Assembly: GCA_040901765.1 (NCBI GenBank)
Contig: JBBDYG010000019.1
Coordinates: 62,001-126,000, forward strand
DNA length: 64,000 bases
Direction: 5' to 3'
Origin: JBBDYG01 sp040901765
Lineage (GTDB): Bacteria; Planctomycetota; Planctomycetia; Pirellulales; Lacipirellulaceae
Of this stretch, positions 15,101 to 23,600 are shown in pieces. Under the pieces are notes generated by a model that was not told where the DNA came from, did no database searches, and saw only the letters and a list, made by a program, of their open reading frames with translations. Made by a program: the position numbers and the translations under genes. The first letter of the stretch is position 1, and the number at the start of each line of letters is the position of its first letter.

Positions 15101-15945
15101 GTAACAGCCCCGCGACAGTGAGTTATGGTGGCGATGTCACCTTCGGCTCAGAGGCCACGCTCCACCTTGAGCTTGGCGGCACTGTTAAGGGGACCGACTA
15201 CGATTCTGTGGATGTGGCCGGCGCCCTTGCTCTCAGCGGTGCGCTGAACGTCTCGCTGATTGACGGATTCGTACCCCAAGCCACTCATACATTTGACCTC
15301 TTGGACTGGGGAACGCTTGCTGGAGTATTCGATGCAATCACACTGCCAGCTCTGTCCAGTGAACTTCAGTGGGACACGTCGCAACTCTACACAACCGGTG
15401 CACTAAGCGTGTCACTCGCCGGCGACTACAACGGCAACGGACTTGTCGACGCCGCCGACTACACCGTGTGGCGCGACGGCCTCGGCGGCACGACCTACAC
15501 GCAACTTCACTACGACCAGTGGAAGCAGAACTTCGGGGCAGTGTCTCCAGGTATTGGCGCAGGCAACGGATCCCTTTCTCGCACGGCGGTGCCCGAGCCT
15601 TCTGGTAAAGTCCTGGCGGCAATCTCCATGCTGTGCTTCGCTGCTGTGATGGGACACTTGGGACGCCAAGCGAGAAGCGTTGCAAATTTCGCAAAAGATT
15701 TCTGGTTGCTCCTGCAAACCTTTGAACGAGGCGTTTTCATGCACAAATGTATCAATCTGGCGTTGGTCTTTCTGATGTTGCCTGCTGCCGGCTGCGGCCC
15801 CAGCCAGAAGGATATTGATCGGACCAAGCGGCTCAATGAGCTGAGCGAACAGCGAGCAGCCAGTGCAATACTCGAATACTTGGAAGAGAAACCGGAACCA
15901 CCTGAAGCGCAAGAGGCGAGCGGTCAGCTTGAGACACAGCAGTAG
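12142..15945 (+). CDS. Stop-free frame: two PEP-CTERM proteins plus lipoprotein
   Basis: One open frame of 1267 codons that contains three complete secreted-protein modules with no stop between them. Module 1 (12142-13050): signal peptide MRMWLLLIVVSFLSSVLRG, a beta-rich body, then VPEPSTAVLTAIG, a hydrophobic helix and Arg residues (12925 onward). Module 2 starts at ATG 13051 with a new signal peptide and ends with a second VPEP motif (15589). Module 3 is a lipoprotein starting at ATG 15739. GGGGAG at 12128-12133 supports ATG 12142. Each module has its own start and most probably ends independently in related genomes; here stops were lost, never existed, or were removed by sequence errors. 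A true fusion would carry internal export and sorting signals, which would be very unusual. Confidence 0.7.
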   Translation: MRMWLLLIVVSFLSSVLRGQETQFHWDANAKYDLDIPDLDLADKILSERGRIGGILQDTEVKVVGNWDVEASATLKGENFKLKADAYVKADGWASVGLSNAKIDASMNWNDRYRLFGEGVLPFNQTITKWRFHANFENGDDERQRFYYWDVYGKITVNDPAAAESFGTVIEYFRTNREDVDGIGSRSVSGLATFTYNLDDVRGSDYKLNIGIQARTEGSWLRILAGNTFELTAIEFPDGSTPEDHGFQIVFDSGARSPNIGVPEPSTAVLTAIGAICAAVVFRRSRRGDQRALPAPRQPTHARMSGMMRRLLPAIALLCFCSNVAVALNPLDFAVLDDGGGFTTSNSISPANIVTTPTGGTLSFMGTTYQAVMVPQISGPDIAVFTFSDIINARFTVSGSNPIALLSHLNIDIGIISNGSAASGSTPGLGGASGGAGGTPTSAGQGPGGGAPGGAAPATQLGGGGGGHAAAGQQGGSNPCCSGGAAGVAYPSLPTILRGGSGGGGNGGALAGGGGGGAFEIGAVNSVRMGGFEVNGGAGATAAGINGGGSGSGGSVYVHGRQVIMDLQPSLSSIPFGSANFEANGASPGSGLGGSSSGSGGRIVIENVTSVDGQTGAAVGVEIGVQSRIQAASGHGNNGQILLSPLLSVVKNLHVVLDGQPINFSRYGVTSFDVRKDLQIGQFLLNSPASVTLGIDNPLEASAKVAIDETGVFQTRNFQQTIADLTGEGLLQLDAGGRVTIASDDTLHLAFAGQVIGPGTLAKSGRGTVIRESNLTLGGSFINSAGTFVIDGAALTAPSGISNAAGAEMRMVSIGASIVAPTLTNAGQITGSGTIDAALNNQAGGTLRVLELESQRVIGGPSTNSGTISLLGGTLEFTHPLTNAASTGLITGRGTLLLGNAGMTNQGFLAFSGGTTDIVGDVIHTGAGRLSTVGGAVTSFFGDFTHNASTPILTGAGSRTVFLGTQTGGGSFAGGGTVEYAGALLPGNSPATVSYGGDVTFGSEATLHLELGGTVKGTDYDSVDVAGALALSGALNVSLIDGFVPQATHTFDLLDWGTLAGVFDAITLPALSSELQWDTSQLYTTGALSVSLAGDYNGNGLVDAADYTVWRDGLGGTTYTQLHYDQWKQNFGAVSPGIGAGNGSLSRTAVPEPSGKVLAAISMLCFAAVMGHLGRQARSVANFAKDFWLLLQTFERGVFMHKCINLALVFLMLPAAGCGPSQKDIDRTKRLNELSEQRAASAILEYLEEKPEPPEAQEASGQLETQQ
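13051..15945 (+). CDS. Internal start: Gly-rich dockerin/PEP-CTERM protein
   Basis: Alternative initiation inside the long frame. ATG 13051, 13060 or 13063 opens MMRRLLPAIALLCFCSNVAV, a clear signal peptide; GGGG lies just before ATG 13060. A Gly-rich section at 13410-13830 (many runs of four to six Gly) is followed by beta-helix-like repeats (TNAGQITGSGTI, NSGTISLLGGTLEF). Then come the conserved pre-dockerin domain (FDLLDWGTLAGVF, TSQLYTTGALSVSL), the dockerin-like loop GDYNGNGLVDAADYTVWRDG and the sorting motif VPEPSGKVLAAIS with hydrophobic helix. The body should end near 15660, but the frame runs on to 15945 through the lipoprotein. No cohesin partner is encoded nearby. Confidence 0.6.
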   Translation: MSGMMRRLLPAIALLCFCSNVAVALNPLDFAVLDDGGGFTTSNSISPANIVTTPTGGTLSFMGTTYQAVMVPQISGPDIAVFTFSDIINARFTVSGSNPIALLSHLNIDIGIISNGSAASGSTPGLGGASGGAGGTPTSAGQGPGGGAPGGAAPATQLGGGGGGHAAAGQQGGSNPCCSGGAAGVAYPSLPTILRGGSGGGGNGGALAGGGGGGAFEIGAVNSVRMGGFEVNGGAGATAAGINGGGSGSGGSVYVHGRQVIMDLQPSLSSIPFGSANFEANGASPGSGLGGSSSGSGGRIVIENVTSVDGQTGAAVGVEIGVQSRIQAASGHGNNGQILLSPLLSVVKNLHVVLDGQPINFSRYGVTSFDVRKDLQIGQFLLNSPASVTLGIDNPLEASAKVAIDETGVFQTRNFQQTIADLTGEGLLQLDAGGRVTIASDDTLHLAFAGQVIGPGTLAKSGRGTVIRESNLTLGGSFINSAGTFVIDGAALTAPSGISNAAGAEMRMVSIGASIVAPTLTNAGQITGSGTIDAALNNQAGGTLRVLELESQRVIGGPSTNSGTISLLGGTLEFTHPLTNAASTGLITGRGTLLLGNAGMTNQGFLAFSGGTTDIVGDVIHTGAGRLSTVGGAVTSFFGDFTHNASTPILTGAGSRTVFLGTQTGGGSFAGGGTVEYAGALLPGNSPATVSYGGDVTFGSEATLHLELGGTVKGTDYDSVDVAGALALSGALNVSLIDGFVPQATHTFDLLDWGTLAGVFDAITLPALSSELQWDTSQLYTTGALSVSLAGDYNGNGLVDAADYTVWRDGLGGTTYTQLHYDQWKQNFGAVSPGIGAGNGSLSRTAVPEPSGKVLAAISMLCFAAVMGHLGRQARSVANFAKDFWLLLQTFERGVFMHKCINLALVFLMLPAAGCGPSQKDIDRTKRLNELSEQRAASAILEYLEEKPEPPEAQEASGQLETQQ
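15739..15945 (+). CDS. Small lipoprotein, copy 2
   Basis: A 68-residue product starting at ATG 15739, in the same frame as the upstream protein. MHKCINLALVFLMLPAAGC is a good lipoprotein signal with lipobox AAGC. The mature part begins CGPSQKDIDRTKRLNELSEQ and ends QLETQQ, matching copy 1 almost throughout; DNA identity is also high. GAACGAGG lies about six to ten bases before the ATG. A lipobox buried 1200 residues into a longer protein would not be processed, so independent translation is the better reading. Confidence 0.72.
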   Translation: MHKCINLALVFLMLPAAGCGPSQKDIDRTKRLNELSEQRAASAILEYLEEKPEPPEAQEASGQLETQQ

Positions 15946-16092
15946 CGCCGCCTTGCCGCTCGGAATTCGGATGAGTTGCTCAACTCCGGGTAGAAGCGGC
16001 GGAACAACCGAAGCCGACAGGGCCGTGGCTGGAGACGACGCTGCAAAGTTAACGAAGCATCACCCCGAAAGCACTTTAAGAAGGAGTATGCA

Positions 16093-16674
16093 ATGTTTGG
16101 ACGTTTTACCTTTCTGATTCCGTTTGCTATTGCCTGGGCGTGGTTCGGCGCTGGCCAGACCGTGGAAGGCCAGGATTTCTTGAACAGCACCTGGAGAACG
16201 AAGTACACCACCGCAAAGGGGGACGAGGTCGATTGCAAAGTGACATTGATATCGACGGAGGAGGACGAGGAGCGCGCGAATGGCAGCTACTTGTCATCGG
16301 TTGACGGCGAGCCGGTCGGCAAGGGAAGTCTTTCCAAGGTGCGTATCGGTTCCGGCAAGCGCGACGAAAGCCCGTTACCTGGCCCGGGCCAGGGCAGTCT
16401 CGGCGGGTTGCCTGATGGAGAAACTCTGTATCTCAAAGGTCTTTGGAAGTTCGGTAATCAAAAGGGGTGGCTCAAGTGGGAGCTTTACGAGAACGGGGGT
16501 AAATGCAGATTTGTTGGAACATGGGGTTATTTGGAAGACGGCGAACAAGGTCGTACTCGCGGCCAATGGACCGGGACGCTCATCACAGAAGATGATCAAG
16601 AAGGCGAGAACGGTGAGGACGGCGAGGAGGAGGACGAAGAGGAAGAGGAAGAGGAAGATGTTGAAATCGAATGA
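16093..16674 (+). CDS. Small secreted protein with acidic tail
   Basis: A 193-residue protein of unknown function. Residues 1-26 form a signal peptide (FLIPFAIAWAWFGAG core). The middle is beta-rich with repeated Trp/Gly motifs (GLWKFGNQKGWLKW, FVGTWGYLEDG, GQWTGTLI). The last 25 residues are nearly all Glu and Asp, suggesting cation binding or low-affinity protein contact. AAGGAG at 16081-16086 places the start at ATG 16093. It sits between the lipoprotein and another secreted protein, on the same strand, and lacks a PEP-CTERM or lipobox. Confidence 0.78.
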   Translation: MFGRFTFLIPFAIAWAWFGAGQTVEGQDFLNSTWRTKYTTAKGDEVDCKVTLISTEEDEERANGSYLSSVDGEPVGKGSLSKVRIGSGKRDESPLPGPGQGSLGGLPDGETLYLKGLWKFGNQKGWLKWELYENGGKCRFVGTWGYLEDGEQGRTRGQWTGTLITEDDQEGENGEDGEEEDEEEEEEEDVEIE

Positions 16675-16783
16675 CTGCGCCGGGCGACCGATGAGATCGA
16701 TTGATGGAGTCCTGGTCCCTGAGACCAATCAATATTAGACCGTATTCCGGTATTCCAATCACATTTTTACCCTGGAGGTGGCT

Positions 16784-17641
16784 ATGAAGCGCCAACGGAT
16801 TACCCGCTTGTTAATTGTTGGATTTGCCATTGCAGTGTCGCTTCCAGCAAGAGGTCATGCGGCCGAGAGTAATCGCAATGAGGTGCGTTCTAATCTTGAC
16901 CGAGGAGGCTGGAGCGTCATCTGGGGAAAGAACTTCACGGAGGCCGACTGGGCGCGAGGGACCAAGGCGATTGTGGAGTCCGTTGCAGCGGAGAACCCTG
17001 GACCTTTTCTCCAATGGTTCTCCCAGACGGTTGATGAGAATTTTGCGAAGATCGAGCGCAACCTGAAGGATGTCAGTCGCCGCGATCTAGACCGCTGGCT
17101 TGTCCAGTCGCTGAAAGAAAAGAAGGTCATCACTTATCGTGGATTACAAATCGAAGCCGGCTTTGCCACGTACAATCGCTGGAACGTGGTTACCTATGAT
17201 GAGCCGCGGAGTCGTAAGAAGAAGAAGTCGCTGCCTTTTGGCGGCTGGACTTACGTCACCGAGTTCTATACGGAGCGGGTGGAGAAGCGTGTCTCTTTAC
17301 CGAATTGGCATCAGTTCTACATTCGGTACAAACTTGCAGCGAATAACCAATCGTTGGGAGGTAATTCCGGGACAAGTGGCGAAGGTTCCCCTACTGGTCG
17401 CATCGACTACACCCTTTGGAATGACACGAAGGAAGTGGTTAGATTCCGATTGCCCACAGGCAAGGTGTACTCGCTAAATCCCGGCGAGCGCGAAAAGTAT
17501 TACAACACGGGTAATCCCGACACCTTACGGATTCATGTGCTCAACACGGATGGCAAATACCGGCTAGAGAACGGTAACCATAAGTTTTGGTGGAAAAAGG
17601 ACGAGCGTCGCATAGCCTTCGATCGAAACTACAAGAAATGA
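16784..17641 (+). CDS. Secreted protein ending in the shared beta domain
   Basis: A 285-residue protein, family not recognised. Residues 1-26 are a signal peptide ending GHAA. The N-terminal half is helical and charged (WLVQSLKEKKVITYRGLQIE). The C-terminal 80 residues (IDYTLWNDTKEVVRFRLPTG, then YSLNPGEREKYYNTG and YRLENGNHKFW) follow the pattern of the beta domain seen in tandem at 9874 and 44223. TGGAGG at 16773-16778 supports ATG 16784 rather than the in-frame GTG at 16778. No membrane anchor is present. The neighbour upstream is also a small secreted protein, which suggests joint export. Confidence 0.78.
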   Translation: MKRQRITRLLIVGFAIAVSLPARGHAAESNRNEVRSNLDRGGWSVIWGKNFTEADWARGTKAIVESVAAENPGPFLQWFSQTVDENFAKIERNLKDVSRRDLDRWLVQSLKEKKVITYRGLQIEAGFATYNRWNVVTYDEPRSRKKKKSLPFGGWTYVTEFYTERVEKRVSLPNWHQFYIRYKLAANNQSLGGNSGTSGEGSPTGRIDYTLWNDTKEVVRFRLPTGKVYSLNPGEREKYYNTGNPDTLRIHVLNTDGKYRLENGNHKFWWKKDERRIAFDRNYKK

Positions 17642-17699
17642 ATTGACAACAGCTGAGTCGATGAGCCTCTAAGCAGCCTTGCAAAGCCACCGCTGGTGG

Positions 17700-17984
17700 A
17701 GCACTCACTATGGCACGACGGCGTCACGCCCAGCGGCGCGTTCACCATTTCCAGCGCCTACACCTGGGAGCTCTCCAATCTGTACACCACCGGCGAAATC
17801 ACGCTCATGGCCGCACCGAGTTTGCCCGGTGACTACAACCACAACGGCGGCGTCGACGCCGCCGACTACACCGTGTGGCGCGACGGCCTGGGCCAGACTG
17901 GGGCAGGTCTGGCCGCCGGCGGCGTGGATGCTGCTGCTGGTTGGTCTCGCGAGCATCCCGATAGTACGTTGCCGAACGCGTTAA
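17700..17984 (+). pseudogene. Remnant of a dockerin/PEP-CTERM gene
   Basis: Only the C-terminal part of a gene remains. One frame reads GVTPSGAFTISSAYTWELSN, LYTTGEITL, then the first dockerin loop GDYNHNGGVDAADYTVWRDG. After about 17900 the matching sequence moves to another frame, which reads PAAWMLLLVGLASI, the hydrophobic end of a PEP-CTERM tail as in the gene ending at 20605. The second half of the dockerin and the VPEP motif are missing, so a deletion with frameshift is likely. No start or N-terminus is present. The first part stays in frame with the gene starting at 18026, which makes a longer false frame. Confidence 0.75.
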
Positions 17985-18025
17985 TACCCTCTTGTACCAC
18001 AATCATTCAATTAAGCCGCACCGCA

Positions 18026-20605
18026 ATGAACATCACGCATCGCCAGAGTCTCCAATTTGCCGCGACAGCGGTGCTGAGCCTTCTGATCGTTCGCACCGGC
18101 TACGGCGCGACCTTGGTCCGCACCGCTTCGTCCAACGCGATCATCACGCATCCGGGGCTTCCGACCGGCTATACGACCGTGCCATTCGCCACGACATCGA
18201 TCGAGACACATGTCTTCTATTCCGGCGTCACCAATACGTTCGCTAGCTCGACCGTCGCCGGGGCTCATTTTCACGCCTACAACTTCTTCATCGGGCCGTA
18301 TCAACTCACCAGCAACGTTAATCAGAGCGGCCCCGCGAATCAGCCCCATGCGCATCTCTTCGATGGCGCAGTGAACCGCGTATTTGGCCCCGATTCCCCT
18401 TACTTCGGAAACACAAACGCGGGGCTTTCGTTCCCAACGCAGTCGACGACTTCCACATTCGGGCACTCCCACGGGATGTCTCCACAAGCCATGAACTTCA
18501 CGACAACGGCTCGTTTTAATCTGGCAGATATCCAGTTTCCGCTAATTGACGTGCCGGATGGTTCCACGCTGGTTCTCGAAGGTGGGCAGTTGCGAGGATC
18601 GGGGTTGGTTCTCGATGGCGCCTTGAACCACACCAACGGAACCCTTTCCATCAGCACTGGTGAATATGTTCATAATGGCGGCACACTTACAATCGAGGGC
18701 GGCACGGCCGCAGCGACGCCGACCTTCGCATTAACTAACAGCGCGAGGGCCCGTGAAATTCACACAATGACCATCGGCGACACCAACCAGGGATTCGTCA
18801 CGGTCGAACAAGGCAGCGAGCTGGAAAACAGCGCGTGGGCAATCATCGCTGACGACCACGGTTCGACAGGTGAAGTCGTCGTGCGCGACCCCGGCTCACT
18901 CTGGTTCAATAGCTCGGTCCTTTACGTTAGCAACAACGGCACGGCCGTGGTCAGCGTTCTAAATGGCGCCAGCCTGTCGAGCACCGATGGCTATATCGGT
19001 AATTCCTATGACACGACCGGCTCGGGAGCCGTCACCATCAACGGTGTCGACTCGAATTGGACTACCCGCGGCAGCAGCCTCCACGTCGGCCGGCTCGGCA
19101 GTGGCGCGCTAACAATCTCGGCGGGCGGCCAAGTGATTGCGGGCGACGGACACGTCGCATCGAGTGCCAGCGTAGCCACCGGCATTGCAACCGTCACCGG
19201 CAGCGGCTCGAAATGGGCCAATTCCGGCGGCTTGTACGTCGGCGGCACGGCGACGGCTCGGGGCGGCACCGCCTCGCTCACCGTCGCCGACGGCGGCGAA
19301 GTCACCGCCGCCGGCGCTCTCAAGATTTGGCACGACGGCGTGCTCACGCTCGACGGCGGGTCAGTTACCGCCGGATCGTTCGACCGCTATTTCGGCACGT
19401 TCCACCACCACGACGGCACGCTCACCGTCGCCGGCGGCCCCTATGTCCATTACTCGGCCAGTGGACTACTCGACGTCGATGGCAACGACCCGACGGCGCA
19501 CGCCCGATTGGTGCTCGACGGCGTCACCTCGGCAACGGGCGTCACGGCCACGCGCGTTGGCGACACAGGCCGGGGCAGCCTCGCCGTCGTTAACGGCAGC
19601 GTGTTTCCGATTACCGGAACCGCCTGGATCGGCTACTCGCCCGGTTCAAATGGCGACGTGCGCGTCAGCGACGCCCAGTGGAACGTGGAGCAACTCATTC
19701 TGGGGCGGGACGGCAATGCTGTCGGCTCGCTTCTGATCGAAGCCGGCGGCACGGTCAACAGCACCTCCGGCGAGATCGGCGACGCTGCCGGATCGAACGG
19801 CGACGTTCGCATTGAGGGCACAGGTTCGCAGTGGACAAGCAGCGGAGAAATCCGCGTCGGCAATCTCGGCACCGGCACGTTGTCGATCTTCGCCGGCGGC
19901 CAGGTGACGGCGCCAATCGTTACCGTCGGCGGAACGCTCAATAACTCGGGGCTGATTCAAGCCAACGTTCAATTGAACGGCGGAACGCTCCGAGGTTCGG
20001 GGCAGGTTGACGGAGTCGTCACGGTACACGCCAGCGGCGTTATTTCGCCCGGGACTTCGCCCGGCACGCTGACCGTCGGTGGCCTGGCGCTGATGCCCGA
20101 CGGAATTCTGGAAATCGAGCTGGGAGACATTGCCAGCGATCGTCTCGTTGTAAACGGCGAAGCGTCGCTCGGCGGCATCCTGAACGTTTCACTGCTCGAA
20201 GGGCTCACCCCCACCGCGAGTCAATCGTTCAACATTCTCGACTGGGAATCTACAAGCGGCACCTTTTCGAGCATCAATCTCCCTGAAATCTCCGGCGGTC
20301 TCCAGTGGAACACCTCGCAGCTCTACACAACGGGCGTATTGAGCGTGTCGCTCGCCGGCGACTACAACGGCAACGGACTTGTCGACGCCGCCGACTACAC
20401 CGTCTGGCGCGACGGCCTCGGCGGCACGTACACCCAATCACACTACGACCAGTGGAAGCAGAACTTCGGTGCGGCGTCTCCAGGCATTGGGGCCGGCAAC
20501 GGCGCCGATGCAGGTGCGTCCGTCCCCGAGCCGGCGCCGTGGATGTTATTGCTTGTCGGACTGAGCAGTTTCGCTGTCTGTCGCGGATTTTGGTTCACGC
20601 TGTAA
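18026..20605 (+). CDS. Dockerin/PEP-CTERM beta-repeat protein
   Basis: An 859-residue exported protein. ATG 18026 opens the signal peptide MNITHRQSLQFAATAVLSLL, ending GYGA. Residues 30-190 are a His-rich section (AHFHAYNFF, QPHAHLF, FGHSHGM). The centre has T5SS/PEP-CTERM-associated repeats (GSNWTTRG-type units with LHVGRLGSGALTISAGGQV). The end has the pre-dockerin domain (LNVSLLEGLTPTASQSFNIL, TSQLYTTGVLSV), GDYNGNGLVDAADYTVWRDG, and VPEPAPWMLLLVGLSSFAV. It is predicted to be surface-displayed. The upstream in-frame extension to 17696 is remnant sequence of another gene. The 3' 250 bp are nearly identical to the matching part of the gene ending near 15660. Confidence 0.86.
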   Translation: MNITHRQSLQFAATAVLSLLIVRTGYGATLVRTASSNAIITHPGLPTGYTTVPFATTSIETHVFYSGVTNTFASSTVAGAHFHAYNFFIGPYQLTSNVNQSGPANQPHAHLFDGAVNRVFGPDSPYFGNTNAGLSFPTQSTTSTFGHSHGMSPQAMNFTTTARFNLADIQFPLIDVPDGSTLVLEGGQLRGSGLVLDGALNHTNGTLSISTGEYVHNGGTLTIEGGTAAATPTFALTNSARAREIHTMTIGDTNQGFVTVEQGSELENSAWAIIADDHGSTGEVVVRDPGSLWFNSSVLYVSNNGTAVVSVLNGASLSSTDGYIGNSYDTTGSGAVTINGVDSNWTTRGSSLHVGRLGSGALTISAGGQVIAGDGHVASSASVATGIATVTGSGSKWANSGGLYVGGTATARGGTASLTVADGGEVTAAGALKIWHDGVLTLDGGSVTAGSFDRYFGTFHHHDGTLTVAGGPYVHYSASGLLDVDGNDPTAHARLVLDGVTSATGVTATRVGDTGRGSLAVVNGSVFPITGTAWIGYSPGSNGDVRVSDAQWNVEQLILGRDGNAVGSLLIEAGGTVNSTSGEIGDAAGSNGDVRIEGTGSQWTSSGEIRVGNLGTGTLSIFAGGQVTAPIVTVGGTLNNSGLIQANVQLNGGTLRGSGQVDGVVTVHASGVISPGTSPGTLTVGGLALMPDGILEIELGDIASDRLVVNGEASLGGILNVSLLEGLTPTASQSFNILDWESTSGTFSSINLPEISGGLQWNTSQLYTTGVLSVSLAGDYNGNGLVDAADYTVWRDGLGGTYTQSHYDQWKQNFGAASPGIGAGNGADAGASVPEPAPWMLLLVGLSSFAVCRGFWFTL

Positions 20606-20635
20606 TCACATCTCAACTCATCCCAAGTGCATAGA

Positions 20636-23600
20636 ATGATTTTCTCAACACTTAACCGCTCGCGGTTCCGATCGATTCGTCCGGTATCGCGCGGCTACGC
20701 CCCGTTTACCACCAGCGGTCCCGTCTCCGTCGCGATTGCAATCCTGCTCGCGATTGCCTCTGCCTTCCCGGCCACGGCGGCACACCGAAGTTGGATAAAC
20801 ACGGTTCCTAACAGCGGCTCGTTCCAAAGTCCATCGCGCTGGTCGGGCGGGGCGGTGCCGACAGCAAGCGATAGCGTGGGCATTTTCGCCAGCGGTCCGC
20901 CAGCGACCATTTCGTTCACCGCCCACGCCACCACGCAAGACCTTTACGTCGGCGGCACGGGCGTCACCTACGACCTCAACGGCTACACCCATCAAGTCGC
21001 GAATCTTATCCACGGGTACTCCGGATCGCAGTATTTCAACATCAAGGACGGCATCGTCCGCGTGTACACTCCCGGGCGAACCTACATCGGCTTCGACGGC
21101 GGTTACGGCGACTTGCGTCTGACCGAGGGCGGACAGCTTGATACAGCCTCCTACATGTTCGTCGGGCCGCTAGGCCATCCAGGCCTCGTCACGGTCAGCG
21201 ACCCGAATTCGCTGCTTAAGGTCCGCGGCGAACTCTTCATCGGCGGTGGTGGCGACGACTTCACACTCGGCGGGACAGGCACGGTGAACGTCTATAACGG
21301 CGCGGACGCCGAACTCTTCGATCTCGGCTTAGGCCAGGCGCCCTACGCCGAAGGATTTTTGAACATTCACGGCACCGGTTCGACGGTCTTGGTCACTGAC
21401 GGCCAAGTGAATCTCGCCCCTTATAACGGCAGCACTGGCGTGGTGACAGTCGCCGGCGGTGGATTTTTTGGCGCCTCCGAATTGCAGGCTGGAACCACTG
21501 TCGGTGCAAGCAACTCGACGATCTATGTTTCGAATCCTGGTTCGCAAATGATCATTGGCGACCGGTTCGTCCTTGGCGTTTATGGAACCGCCTCGCTCAC
21601 AGTGGAGGACGGAGGATTCCTCTCATTAGACGGCGATGCCACCCTTGGCGTATTTGGTAACGCCACAAATAGCTCCACCGTGATGGCAACGGTCACGGGC
21701 GCTAATTCCGTTTGGAACATCGGCGACACACTTCGCACTGGTAATGACCAGTCAGGAAGCGTTGGCATCAGCATCGCTGATGGAGGCGAGCTTCGATGCG
21801 TTGAAGCGGAGATAGGCGGCCCCAACACGCTAATATCGGTTGCCGGCGCAAACTCACGTTTCACAATCGATGAGAAGCTATCCCTTGGCGAGCTTCTCGG
21901 CAATGGTAGCTCTATTATGCTGGGTTCCGCAACCGTGACTGTTGCCGACGGCGGCACCGTGAGTTCTCAGGATGTGCATATCTCTTCAGGAAGAGATAGC
22001 TTCGCACCGAGTCGGGCGATCATTGGCCCGGGCGGCCACTGGGTCAATTCCAATGATTTGTTTGTTTCGGGTTACATGGAGATTAATGGCGGCGAATTGG
22101 AGGTCGCCAACATATTGGGCGGTGCCGACGGTCGCATTTCCATGAACGGAGGGACGATCACCACTGGGTACCTTTCCGAGTTAGATTTAGCAGATGGTTG
22201 GAGTGGAACTATAAACGTAACCCAGCCGAACAGCGCTATTCAGGTGACCGGTACGCGAACGGTTGGGCAAGACGCCAGCCTGAATACAAACGGCGTTGTG
22301 GCCGTGGGTATCCTCGGCCCTAGCGGAACGCTCAATGTCGTGAACGGCGGAGTCGTCAATTCAAGCGGTACTGTGTTGGTCGGCCGGCAACACGTCGAAG
22401 GAACGCTTAATATCGCCGGCGGCGGCATTGTTAATAGCCGGCGCGGCGACGTGGCTTCGTACCCTTCGGTCCCCTCGTACAACCCAGGCAAAACGCATCG
22501 CGCCTATGTTGACGGCGTCGGATCGCAATGGAACGTCATCGAAGCGTTGCAAGTCGGGGGCGACGCCGTTAATGCGGAACTACACGTGACCGGCGGCGGT
22601 CGGGTGGTCAGCGATACATTGACGGTCGGCGCGGACAACTCGTACTCCTTTGACTACATAACTCACAGTTTGCTGAGCGTAACCGGCCTCCATTCGACCG
22701 TTGAAACTCAGGAACTTACCATTGGGACAAACAATCCAGACGACCCCGGCTACGCGACGGCGTCGGTCGCCAGCTTTGGAAAAATCACCGTCGCCGGCGG
22801 CATCGCCATCAGTCCCTATGGTAAGCTCACGGTGGCCAACGGATCGGTCAGCGCCAGCACGATCAGTCTCAACGGCGCCGGCAGTCGCATCGAGGGATAC
22901 GGCATTCTCATTGGCGACGTCGTCAACAACGGCGGAACGATGGCCATCGATACTCCCACCTCGACGGTGAACCACTCGGCCGCGTCCTTCAACATCCGCA
23001 ACCTCCCTGCCCGAATTTACTCCGCCGGCACGCCGATCATCTCCAGCTTCGACTCCGAAGGTGGCACGCTCACTTCCACGACTGGCTCGGCCATTCTTGT
23101 CGGGAACCCATCCCACCAGTCGGGCAACATCGCGGGCAGCCAAACCACCAATCTCAACCTCGACCTCGACCTGAACGGCGGCGTGTGGCAATTCGCCGTG
23201 ACTAGCGACGGCAACCCGGTTGATCTGTTCATGAACGGCTCGTTCAGCAACGGGGGCCTCGTCAAGACCGGCGCGGGCACGATGAAGTTAACCGCTGCAA
23301 CTACTACGCTGAGCGCCTTATCAATCCTCGACGGAACACTTTCCGTTAGCACCGGCGACTACGTCCACAACGGCGGCGCGTTCGTGCTCAATGGCGGCAC
23401 GGTTAGTGCGAGACCGGTTTTCGAACTGACCGGCGGCGCTCAGGCGACGAATATCTCGACGGTAACGATCGCGTCGACGAATTACGCGTCGTTGATCATT
23501 GAACAAGGCTCTCAGTTGGTGAATACGTCGTATGGCATGCTCGGAGACGGCAGCGACGCTACGGGAACGGTCGTGATCCGCGATCCTGGCAGCCGCTGGT

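Noticed and set aside
17696..18025. N-terminal extension of the gene at 18026
   Set aside because: The sequence is the remnant of another gene's dockerin end, and a complete signal peptide starts at 18026.
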